5,304 nt of DNA from Streptosporangiaceae bacterium (GCA_030052355.1 JASIGS010000246.1:1-5304); one strand, 5' to 3'; positions 1 through 5,072 are shown, counted from the stretch's first letter. Translations and numbers: made by a program. Notes: a model not told the origin generated them from the sequence alone.

Positions 1-68
1 GCAGACAGCAGCTCGGCCGCCGTGACCACGCCCTGGCCGCCCCGGCCGTGGATCCGGATCTGGAACAT
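1..68 (-). CDS. 2-oxoacid (pyruvate):ferredoxin oxidoreductase gamma subunit, N-terminal fragment (continues past left edge)
   Basis: Reading the minus strand from the ATG at 66-68 gives 22 residues, MFQIRIHGRGGQGVVTAAEL plus LS. This is the characteristic opening of the gamma domain of pyruvate/2-oxoacid:ferredoxin oxidoreductases (beta strand, then a glycine-rich H-G-R-G-G-Q-G turn, then helix T-A-A-E-L-L). The enzyme family oxidatively decarboxylates pyruvate or another 2-oxoacid to acyl-CoA and passes electrons to ferredoxin or flavodoxin in the cytoplasm. The start is well supported: AGGAGG lies 8 nt upstream (77-82). Only the first 22 codons are present, so substrate and subunit layout (separate gamma, or fused to alpha or delta) cannot be told. 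A DosR-like box lies 94 nt upstream (163-176). The chaperone gene further upstream on the same strand is separated by a terminator, so this gene probably has its own promoter. Confidence 0.85.
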   Translation of the reverse strand, partial: MFQIRIHGRGGQGVVTAAELLS

Positions 69-76
69 CAAGAAGC

Positions 77-82
77 CCTCCT
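77..82 (-). promoter_or_regulatory. Ribosome binding site of the oxidoreductase gamma gene
   Basis: AGGAGG on the minus strand, 8 nt before the ATG at 66-68. It fixes the start of a coding fragment that is too short to stand out by length. Confidence 0.8.
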
Positions 83-162
83 CGTCGGCTCGCGCACGTG
101 GCCTGCCTCGACTGTGCCGCTGGCAGCCCCTGCCGGGCATGAGGCCTGCGGCCCCGGGGGCC

Positions 163-176
163 AGGACCTTCGGCCC
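163..176. promoter_or_regulatory. DosR/DevR-like box, candidate for the oxidoreductase gamma gene
   Basis: AGGACCTTCGGCCC matches 10 of 14 positions of the palindrome GGGACTTTAGTCCC found at 4232. The same GGACCTTCGGCCCTG string recurs at 5126-5140, and CACCTTCGGCCCT occurs on the minus strand near 798-810. The box lies 94 nt upstream of the start at 68 and is flanked by a GGCCCCGGGGGCC near-palindrome (150-162). DosR is the response regulator of the actinobacterial hypoxia/nitric oxide dormancy regulon; binding here is inferred from the motif only. Confidence 0.65.
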
Positions 177-192
177 TGCCGCGCTGTGCTGG

Positions 193-208
193 CCGGGGGC
201 GACCCCGG
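193..208. other. GC-rich hairpin CCGGGG-GCGA-CCCCGG
   Basis: A perfect 6-bp stem closes a 4-nt loop in the spacer between the chaperone and oxidoreductase genes. On the minus strand it lies just beyond the U-tract terminator at 233-252 and could back up termination. No other role is visible. Confidence 0.4.
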
Positions 209-232
209 TACCCCCGCTTGGCCGCGGACGTC

Positions 233-252
233 AAAAAGCCGGGGCGGCCCGG
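233..252 (-). terminator. Rho-independent terminator of the Hsp20 gene
   Basis: On the minus strand CCGGG-CCGC-CCCGG is followed by C and then TTTTT (233-237), a classic stem plus U-tract, beginning 41 nt beyond the chaperone stop codon at 294-296. It separates the chaperone transcript from the oxidoreductase gene downstream on the same strand. Confidence 0.65.
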
Positions 253-293
253 ACCCCGCTCGCCCAGGCCACCCCGGCGCGTAAGCAGACTCT

Positions 294-734
294 TCAGCTG
301 GGCTTGATGTGCTGGTTCAGCGTGACCGGAACCTTCCGGCCCGACTTCTCCTCGCCCTTGTCTGCCAGAGGCACAGTGACTTCCAGGATCCCGCTGTCGT
401 AGACGGCCTCGACGTGCTCCTCGTCGGCGCTGGCGGGCAGCGTCATGCTGCGGCTGAACGTGCCGTAGCGGAACTCTGAGCGGTGCTTGCCAGCCTCTTC
501 CTCGCGGCGCTCGGCCTTGATGGTCAGGATGCCCCTGCCCACCGTGACCTCGACGTCCTTCTCGGGGTCGATGCCTGGCAGCTCAGCGCGGACGATGTAG
601 CGGCCGTCGTCGACGTAGTCCTCGACCCGCATCGGATGGCCGGTGACGGGCCGCAGCACTGTCCACGGAGCCTCCAGCCAGTCGATCATGTCGCCGAACG
701 GGCCTTTGTAGTCCCTGCGTGTCAGCGTGCTCAT
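294..734 (-). CDS. hspX: Small heat-shock protein, Hsp20/alpha-crystallin family, HspX (Acr)-like
   Basis: A 146-aa ATP-independent holdase chaperone expected to form cytoplasmic oligomers. The alpha-crystallin domain spans roughly residues 35-123, including VRAELPGIDPEKDVEV (48-63), LTIKAERREEE (70-80), SEFRYGTFSRSMTLP (86-100) and the signature GILEVTVPL (115-123). From memory these blocks closely parallel Mycobacterium tuberculosis HspX/Acr (144 aa), a leading member of the DosR dormancy regulon. The ATG at 734 is chosen because AGGAGG lies 8 nt upstream (743-748). The open frame continues to 1145, but that extension has no family similarity and overlaps ppk2. The gene is divergent from ppk2 across a 154-bp spacer with two DosR-like boxes, the nearer 64 nt upstream. 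A U-tract terminator follows. I see no clear C-terminal I-x-I motif; VPV (135-137) may serve. Confidence 0.95.
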   Translation of the reverse strand: MSTLTRRDYKGPFGDMIDWLEAPWTVLRPVTGHPMRVEDYVDDGRYIVRAELPGIDPEKDVEVTVGRGILTIKAERREEEAGKHRSEFRYGTFSRSMTLPASADEEHVEAVYDSGILEVTVPLADKGEEKSGRKVPVTLNQHIKPS

Positions 735-742
735 CTCGCATG

Positions 743-748
743 CCTCCT
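743..748 (-). promoter_or_regulatory. Ribosome binding site of the Hsp20 gene
   Basis: AGGAGG on the minus strand, 8 nt before ATG 732-734. It decides against the long upstream extension of the same open frame. Confidence 0.8.
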
Positions 749-798
749 CTCGCTGCTGCTTACGACTCCATCGCAGCACGTCCTGTGCGCAGCCGGGA

Positions 799-812
799 GG
801 GCCGAAGGTGCG
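799..812. promoter_or_regulatory. DosR/DevR-like box, Hsp20 side of the divergent promoter region
   Basis: On the minus strand CGCACCTTCGGCCC matches 9 of 14 positions of the 4232 palindrome and shares the ACCTTCGGCCC core of the boxes at 163 and 5125. It is 64 nt upstream of the hspX start, a plausible distance for a site just upstream of the -35 region. Assignment to hspX rather than ppk2 rests on orientation and distance. Confidence 0.6.
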
Positions 813-820
813 CAGCGCCA

Positions 821-834
821 GGGACGTTAGCCGG
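821..834. promoter_or_regulatory. DosR/DevR-like box, ppk2 side of the divergent promoter region
   Basis: GGGACGTTAGCCGG matches 10 of 14 positions of the 4232 palindrome, with an intact left half-site GGGAC and a degenerate right half. It lies 54 nt upstream of the ppk2 start and 8 nt from the box at 799-812, so the two could be bound cooperatively. Confidence 0.5.
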
Positions 835-888
835 CAGTTCGCGCCCGTCCTACCCTTGCCCAGTGAGGTAGCGCGAGAGGGGGCTTCG

Positions 889-1758
889 ATGGCTAACCAC
901 GGCAAGGGCAGGAGTGCAGGCGCCGGTGAGGCTGCCGCTGACAAGGTGACCGCGGCCGGCCGGGTGCGGGGCAAGCTGTACCGTCGCGAGCTGCTCAGGC
1001 TGCAGGCCGAACTGGTGAAGCTGCAGGAATGGGTGCGGGCCGAGGGCCTGCGGCTCGTCGTGGTCTTCGAGGGCCGGGACGGGGCCGGCAAGGGCAGCAC
1101 GATCAAGCGGGTCACCGAGTACCTGAACCCGCGCGTGGCGCGCATCGCCGCCCTGCCGGCGCCGGGTGAACGGGAGCGGACGCAGTGGTACTTCCAGCGC
1201 TACATCGACCACCTTCCCGCCGCGGGGGAGATCGTGCTGTTCGACCGGAGCTGGTACAACCGGGCGGGCGTCGAGCGCGTCATGGGGTTCTGCACGAAGG
1301 AGGAGTACGGCAGGTTCCTGCACCAGTGCCCGATCTTCGAGCGGCTGCTCGTCGAGGACGGCATCTTGCTGCGCAAGTACTGGTTCTCGGTCAGCGACGA
1401 AGAGCAGGAGCGCAGGTTCCGGTCCCGGCTTGACGACCCGATGCGCCGCTGGAAGCTGTCCCAGATGGACCTGGAGTCGATGACCCGCTGGGAGGACTAC
1501 TCGCGGGCCAAGGACGAGATGTTCGTGCACACCGACATCCCGGAGGCACCGTGGTTCGTGGTGGACAGCGCGGACAAGCGCCGAGCCCGTCTCAACATGA
1601 TCGCCCACCTGCTCAGCACGATTTCCTACCGCCCCGTGCAGCCGCCCTCGCTCGAGCTGCCGCAGCGGCCCAGGCCGACCGGCTACGTCCGGGCTCCGCG
1701 CGAGTCGCAGACGTTCGTCCCCGACCACGTGGCATCCCTGCTGCAGAACTCGTCATGA
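889..1758 (+). CDS. ppk2: Polyphosphate kinase 2 (PPK2 family)
   Basis: A 289-aa cytoplasmic enzyme of the PPK2 family, which moves phosphate between polyphosphate and nucleoside di- or monophosphates. The Walker A loop GRDGAGKG is at residues 62-69, after the LVVVFE strand. The family block VLFDRSWYNRAGVERVMGF (116-134) carries the Walker B Asp119. The lid region follows with RKYWFSVSDEEQERRFRSR (162-180) and DPMRRWKLSQMD (183-194). Length is usual for a one-domain PPK2. The ATG at 889 has a purine-rich AGAGGGGG ending 5 nt upstream; the frame is open back to 727 but that part is not family-like. It is divergent from hspX and has a DosR-like box 54 nt upstream, suggesting hypoxic induction to draw NTPs from polyphosphate. 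Whether it prefers ADP, GDP or AMP cannot be read from these motifs with certainty. Its stop overlaps the convergent DUF1918 stop. Confidence 0.95.
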   Translation: MANHGKGRSAGAGEAAADKVTAAGRVRGKLYRRELLRLQAELVKLQEWVRAEGLRLVVVFEGRDGAGKGSTIKRVTEYLNPRVARIAALPAPGERERTQWYFQRYIDHLPAAGEIVLFDRSWYNRAGVERVMGFCTKEEYGRFLHQCPIFERLLVEDGILLRKYWFSVSDEEQERRFRSRLDDPMRRWKLSQMDLESMTRWEDYSRAKDEMFVHTDIPEAPWFVVDSADKRRARLNMIAHLLSTISYRPVQPPSLELPQRPRPTGYVRAPRESQTFVPDHVASLLQNSS

Positions 1759-1986
1759 GCCCGCGCTGGGCGGAGCCGGGGCGGGCACCACGAGACGTGG
1801 ACCGCGATCGCGGTCTGCGCGGACCACGCGGGCGAACTTGTCGGGAGACACCATCGCGATGTGGCCGTCGGCAGCCCACTTGACGACGTAGGGCGGCGAG
1901 CCGTCGTCGTGTGGCACGGCGATGATGAGGCCCGTCCTCGGCGGGTCGCCGTCGATGACGAGCTTGTCACCTACGTGCGCGTACAT
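1753..1986 (-). CDS. DUF1918 domain protein (small SH3-like barrel)
   Basis: A 77-aa protein with the DUF1918 pattern: AHVGDKLVIDG (3-13), GLIIAVPHDDGSPPYVVKW (19-37), DGHIAMVSPD (40-49), ending the domain near VV (54-55). Residues 56-77 form a proline- and alanine-rich tail. The alternating hydrophobic strands and conserved glycines suggest a compact beta-barrel. No enzymatic residues are evident and the molecular role is unknown. No signal peptide or membrane segment is present, so it is probably cytoplasmic. The ATG at 1986 has GAGGGGAA 4 nt upstream (1991-1998). It converges on ppk2 with a 6-bp overlap. A DosR-like box lies 93 nt upstream (2080-2093), so the gene may share the hypoxia control of its neighbours. 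The family is common in actinobacteria. Confidence 0.88.
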   Translation of the reverse strand: MYAHVGDKLVIDGDPPRTGLIIAVPHDDGSPPYVVKWAADGHIAMVSPDKFARVVRADRDRGPRLVVPAPAPPSAGS

Positions 1987-2079
1987 GGTCTTCCCCTCGA
2001 TCGTCCCCCGGCGTGCTGGTCAGCAACAAGGCTGCCGGACGGGCCCGGTGCGGGCAGCGGGCAGACGTCACGCTGGCAC

Positions 2080-2093
2080 GGGACCTTGGCCAC
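2080..2093. promoter_or_regulatory. DosR/DevR-like box upstream of the DUF1918 gene
   Basis: GGGACCTTGGCCAC matches 10 of 14 positions of the 4232 palindrome, with an intact GGGAC half-site. It sits between the cytochrome b terminator and the DUF1918 start, 93 nt upstream of that start, so the DUF1918 gene is the only candidate target. Confidence 0.55.
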
Positions 2094-2119
2094 GAGGCCG
2101 GGCCCGGTGACGGCGCGAC

Positions 2120-2153
2120 GGGCCGCCCCGGGAGCTCTCCCCGGGTGCGGCCC
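2120..2153 (-). terminator. Hairpin terminator of the cytochrome b-like gene
   Basis: A 7-bp stem (GGGCCGC with GCGGCCC), one bulged base, then a 6-bp stem (CCCGGG with CCCGGG) closes a 7-nt loop. It starts 24 nt beyond the stop of the cytochrome b-like gene. There is no T-tract on either side, as is usual for hairpin terminators in GC-rich actinobacteria, so termination is inferred from position and stability. Confidence 0.55.
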
Positions 2154-2177
2154 GCCGCCCTGCACGTGCTGCGCCGG

Positions 2178-4103
2178 TTACGAGGTGGCAGTCGGGCTGT
2201 CTGCCGGCGCAGCCTGCGATGGCTTGGCTGAGGCCGGCTGGCGTGGCTGGTCCCAGCCGCGCCAGATGAGCCGGTGCACCGGGACCAGCCGCGGGATGTC
2301 CCGCAGGCCAGGGATGAACGGCACCAGGAGCAGCAGGATGGTCGCGAGCCCGGTCAGGTAGATCGCGATCATGTCCACGTTGGCCGAGCTGCGGAACCCC
2401 GGCAGCTGGTACCACAGCGTGTACAGCCACAGCCATGGCTGCCCCGGATAGCTGCCGGTCTCGTTCATCACGCCCCACTGGCCGCCGCCCAGGTTCATCG
2501 CGTTGGCCTTGTCGATGAAGTAACTGCCGTCCTCGATGAACAGCAGCGGCTTGGTGTAGTTCGTGCCGTAGAACGTTGGCCCGGCTATGAGGTCGGTGTC
2601 CACCGCGCCGCTGCGCGCCATGGACAGCTCCGCGGTCAGCATGACCGGCACCGGGCCGTCCTTCGCCGACACCGCCACCGCAGGCATGACGGTGGTGGGA
2701 TTGGCCGGCATCTTGGCCTCTACTGCGTTGTAGTAGTTGGTCGCCCACGTCGCCTGCTGCGCCGCTGACGCGCTCTTGTACGTGGCGAGCGCGCTCGCCA
2801 GCGCGGCGTCGTGCGGAGCCAGCGTCTCCAGCGGCCCGAGCACGAAGGTCTGCCCGGCGTTGATCGGCTGGGTCACGCCGAACCAGGTCTGCGGCTTGGG
2901 GAACAGGGTTTGCAGGCTGCCCGTGCCGGTGTTGTAGGGCTGGCCGTACGTGGCGGTCTCGCTGCTGCCGTTGAGTTCTTGCGCAGCGGTGGCGACGAAG
3001 TCCGCCGGGTAGAGCTTGGACCAGGTCTGCACGGTGATCGCGGGCACGTCGGGCGAGGACAGCAGCCCGGCAAGCCCGAGGGTGAGCGCCAGCACGATCA
3101 CCGACGCGATCACGCCTTCCTTGATGATGTCGTAACGCCTGGTCGCGCCGCGCCACGGACGGGCGGCCACGCTCGCGATCGCCCGGCTGCGGGCGCGGCG
3201 GCTTCTTTCACCTGCCGGTGCCGCCGCGGCGTCCGCGTCGATCGGGTGCACGACGCCGCGCATCCGGACCAGCAGGATGTGCGCCCCGACGAGCGCGACC
3301 AGGATGATCGGGATCAGCACGACGTGGAAGAGCAGCATCTGGCCGAAGTTCATCAGGTTGAAGAACGCGCCGGCGCCGACCGAGTTGAAGGCGTCCTTGC
3401 CGCTGGTGGATATCCACTGTGAGTCGAAGTTCTGCTGGGACAGATAGCCGGTGAAGCACTCCACGATCGAGGCGAGGAACGCGATCACGCCGGTGATCCA
3501 CGTCATGGTCCGGCGCCCGCGCCAGGCGGCCATCCAGAACTTGCCCCAGAGGTGGATCACGATGAGCGCCATGAACAGCTCGACGCTCCACAGGTGCATG
3601 CTGTTGAAGAAGTGGCCGACCGGATTCGTGTGCCACCAGTCGACGCCGCCGAGCGCGATGACCATCCCGGACACGATCGCCATGCCGAGCGCGGCCAGCG
3701 AGGCGACGCCGAACACGTAGATCCACGACGCGACGTATGCGGGCTGGCGGTCCGGCAGCAGCTTGCCGGGAGGCAGCAGGCGCAACGCGGTCCTGCGGAC
3801 CTTGGACGTCCACATGCCCGCGGTCTCGTCGTCTTCGGCCGTCGCCTCCTGGGCGGGCTCTGCCGCAGCAAATTCGCCAGCGCTGCCGTTGGCAGTTTTT
3901 GCAGAGTCGGCGGAAGCAGCGCCGCGAGCGAAACGGCGTCTGCCCGGGAACGGCAGCAGCAGCGCCGCGCCGAAGATGACGACCATGACGCCGATCAGCA
4001 CCAGGTTGGCGAGCGACACGTAGAAGATGTTCCAGTGCACGTAGGTGCCCGGGTTGTCGAGATTAATGGCCGAGCCGGAAAGCGCCAAGGTATGCGCGTT
4101 CAT
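2178..4103 (-). CDS. Cytochrome b/b6-like di-haem membrane protein with extracytoplasmic insertion
   Basis: A 641-aa integral membrane protein, probably a quinone-linked electron carrier. An extra N-terminal helix (24-50) and a hydrophilic Ala/Glu-rich linker (55-97) precede a cytochrome b/b6 core. Core helices: A 124-150, B 166-190, C 202-220, D 250-280, E 329-349. Four histidines fit two b haems: H170 and H184 (spacing 14) in helix B, H260 and H275 (spacing 15, as in cytochrome b6) in helix D. SMHLWS (168-173), MTWITGV (200-206) and FTGYL (217-221) match b6. About 205 residues (350-555) follow outside the membrane, then QPWLWLYTLWYQLPGF (555-570), which aligns with the PEWY segment but lacks its Glu, then helix F (576-596) and a basic cytoplasmic tail. 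No Rieske or cytochrome c gene is present. The ATG at 4103 has AGGGAG 7 nt upstream. The strongest DosR-like box lies 128 nt upstream. The electron partner is unknown. Confidence 0.85.
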   Translation of the reverse strand: MNAHTLALSGSAINLDNPGTYVHWNIFYVSLANLVLIGVMVVIFGAALLLPFPGRRRFARGAASADSAKTANGSAGEFAAAEPAQEATAEDDETAGMWTSKVRRTALRLLPPGKLLPDRQPAYVASWIYVFGVASLAALGMAIVSGMVIALGGVDWWHTNPVGHFFNSMHLWSVELFMALIVIHLWGKFWMAAWRGRRTMTWITGVIAFLASIVECFTGYLSQQNFDSQWISTSGKDAFNSVGAGAFFNLMNFGQMLLFHVVLIPIILVALVGAHILLVRMRGVVHPIDADAAAAPAGERSRRARSRAIASVAARPWRGATRRYDIIKEGVIASVIVLALTLGLAGLLSSPDVPAITVQTWSKLYPADFVATAAQELNGSSETATYGQPYNTGTGSLQTLFPKPQTWFGVTQPINAGQTFVLGPLETLAPHDAALASALATYKSASAAQQATWATNYYNAVEAKMPANPTTVMPAVAVSAKDGPVPVMLTAELSMARSGAVDTDLIAGPTFYGTNYTKPLLFIEDGSYFIDKANAMNLGGGQWGVMNETGSYPGQPWLWLYTLWYQLPGFRSSANVDMIAIYLTGLATILLLLVPFIPGLRDIPRLVPVHRLIWRGWDQPRQPASAKPSQAAPADSPTATS

Positions 4104-4231
4104 TTCGTAGCTCCCTGGTTAGTGCGGCAGATCAAACATGTCGCGGAATTACGCAATCCAGCGCGGCAACCGCACACCAACCGTGGCACGGCTCCGAATG
4201 GGCGCCGCAGGGTTGTCGGTCACCCCGGGCC

Positions 4232-4245
4232 GGGACTTTAGTCCC
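4232..4245. promoter_or_regulatory. DosR/DevR box (best match in window) upstream of the cytochrome b-like gene
   Basis: GGGACTTTAGTCCC is an inverted repeat with perfect 6-bp arms around TT. It matches the whole core of the mycobacterial DosR consensus as I recall it (TTSGGGACTWWAGTCCCSAA). It lies 128 nt before the cytochrome b-like start and beyond the terminator of the gene on its other side, so the cytochrome gene is the only candidate target. The distance implies a leader of perhaps several tens of nucleotides. Confidence 0.8.
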
Positions 4246-4249
4246 TTCG

Positions 4250-4262
4250 GGTCGTCACGACC
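4250..4262. repeat. Palindrome GGTCGT-C-ACGACC next to the DosR box
   Basis: Perfect 6-bp arms around one base, 4 bp from the DosR-like box on the promoter-distal side. Its first ten bases, GGTCGTCACG, recur directly at 4347-4356 over the stop codon of the neighbouring gene. It may be a second operator or a chance palindrome. Confidence 0.4.
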
Positions 4263-4283
4263 AGTGCTCGGCACGTCGCAGAT

Positions 4284-4322
4284 GCGAACTGCCTCCCGCC
4301 CTGTGGGCGGGAGGCAGTTCGC
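4284..4322 (-). terminator. Strong hairpin terminator of the 195-aa membrane protein gene
   Basis: GCGAACTGCCTCCCGCC (4284-4300) pairs perfectly with 4306-4322. Adding the C4301-G4305 pair gives an 18-bp stem with a TGT loop. It begins 29 nt beyond the stop codon at 4352-4354. No T-tract follows on the minus strand, so it is a stem-only terminator, or a hairpin protecting the mRNA end. It insulates the cytochrome b-like promoter from upstream transcription. Confidence 0.75.
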
Positions 4323-4351
4323 CGGGCGACCGGCTTATGGCCGGCTGGTCG

Positions 4352-4939
4352 TCACGCGCTGGCGGTGTGGGTGGCGATCTTGGGCAGGACTTCCTTGTCC
4401 GGTGCGGTGCGGGCCAGGTGGGCGAAGCCGAAGATGGACAGGATCAGCATCACGCCGGCGGCGATGAAGGCGCAGATGGCCGAGATGAGCGCGATCTGGC
4501 CGAACTGCCAGAACCCGTAGGCTTCCAGCAGCATGCTGCGCAGGGTGGTGCCCTGGAACACGGTCTGGACTTCGCCGGCCAGCGTGGTGTTGGCGGGGTG
4601 GGCGCGGGACAGCGTGGAGAGCTGGGAGTAGGTCTTGCCGCCACCGATCAGGCTCAGGTGGTAGGCGATGAAGTGGTCGGCGTAGGTCTGGGCCTCCGCG
4701 CCGTTGGTCATCAGCTGGCCGGCGTAGGGTGCCATGGCGGCCTGGTCGGCCTTGGGCAGTGCCTTGAACTCGGCGTTGCTAGTGGTCGGGAACACGATCT
4801 TCTGGGCTGACAGCTGGCTGGAGACCTGGTTGTTGGCGTAGGAGTGCCCCCACAGCAGCAGCACGCCGGCCACCACCAGCACGACCGCCAGGAACAGCCC
4901 GGCGGCCGTGGCCAGTGCGTCAAAAGTCCTCCTGCGCAT
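4352..4939 (-). CDS. Two-helix membrane protein with extracytoplasmic central domain, function unknown
   Basis: A 195-aa protein. MRRRTFDALATAAG is followed by a membrane helix (about 12-31), then an extracytoplasmic region of about 115 residues (32-146) including ANNQVSSQLSAQKIVFP (35-51), PYAGQLMTNGAEAQTYADHF (71-90) and GGGKTYSQLS (99-108). A second helix (about 147-172) and a short cytoplasmic tail follow. Arginines at the N-terminus place both ends in the cytoplasm. There are no Cys pairs, CxxCH or other obvious catalytic motif. From memory, similar actinobacterial proteins are listed as hypothetical, sometimes mislabelled LigA-like; I cannot confirm this here. ATG 4939 is chosen over a GTG at 4975 because AAGGAGG (4950-4956) lies between them. 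It is on the same strand as the cytochrome b-like gene but separated by a strong terminator. A DosR-like box is 119 nt upstream. A role as partner or sensor of the cytochrome is speculation. Confidence 0.85.
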   Translation of the reverse strand: MRRRTFDALATAAGLFLAVVLVVAGVLLLWGHSYANNQVSSQLSAQKIVFPTTSNAEFKALPKADQAAMAPYAGQLMTNGAEAQTYADHFIAYHLSLIGGGKTYSQLSTLSRAHPANTTLAGEVQTVFQGTTLRSMLLEAYGFWQFGQIALISAICAFIAAGVMLILSIFGFAHLARTAPDKEVLPKIATHTASA

Positions 4940-4949
4940 TTTGCAACTA

Positions 4950-4956
4950 CCTCCTT
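4950..4956 (-). promoter_or_regulatory. Ribosome binding site of the 195-aa membrane protein gene
   Basis: AAGGAGG on the minus strand, 10 nt before ATG 4937-4939. It lies inside the possible GTG-initiated extension, so it argues for the shorter protein. Confidence 0.75.
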
Positions 4957-5058
4957 GCAGCGTGCCGGGCTGCACACCCGGTCAGTGCGCTTTCAGTACC
5001 TGAGCCCAGCGTCCGCTGGCCCGCCGGAGCCGGGCAGGGCCGTGCGTCCCCGGTGCGC

Positions 5059-5072
5059 GGGACCTCGGTCAC
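5059..5072. promoter_or_regulatory. DosR/DevR-like box, candidate for the 195-aa membrane protein gene
   Basis: GGGACCTCGGTCAC has near-symmetric arms (GGGACC with GGTCAC, one mismatch) in the same 14-bp frame as the box at 4232, matching it at 10 of 14 positions. It is 119 nt upstream of the minus-strand start at 4939. It is the nearer of the two boxes in this divergent spacer to that gene. Confidence 0.5.

Noticed and set aside
22..402. Plus-strand open frame over the left edge and Hsp20 3' end
   Set aside because: It is rich in Pro/Arg/Ala, has no Shine-Dalgarno site, and crosses an oxidoreductase start, a regulatory box, a terminator and the antisense of Hsp20.
727..888. N-terminal extension of the ppk2 frame from 727
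   Set aside because: It would read through the Hsp20 start and both regulatory boxes. The start at 889 has a good ribosome site and gives a normal PPK2 length.
735..1145. N-terminal extension of the Hsp20 frame back to 1145 on the minus strand
   Set aside because: It overlaps the ppk2 coding region and its promoter spacer, lacks family similarity, and AGGAGG is ideally placed for the ATG at 734.
850..1728. Long minus-strand open frame opposite ppk2 (292 codons)
   Set aside because: This is an antisense shadow of a clear PPK2 gene, caused by G/C third-position bias; the product has no recognisable domain.
2068..3156. Long minus-strand open frame overlapping the cytochrome b-like gene in another frame (362 codons)
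   Set aside because: Its Arg/Ala/Gly-rich translation lacks motifs, and the alternative frame encodes the haem-binding cytochrome with its terminator placed correctly.
2178..4103. Assignment as the standard QcrB subunit of the actinobacterial bc1-aa3 supercomplex
   Set aside because: There are no qcrA/qcrC neighbours, the PEWY glutamate is missing, GY-x-LPW is altered, and a large extracytoplasmic insertion is present.
4250..4356. GGTCGTCACG direct repeat (4250-4259 and 4347-4356) as an attachment site or transposon scar
   Set aside because: It is only 10 bp, one copy covers a stop codon, and no integrase or transposase is present.
4940..4975. GTG start at 4975 for the 195-aa membrane protein
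   Set aside because: The ribosome binding site lies inside this extension, and the basic MRRR start followed by a membrane helix is the natural N-terminus.
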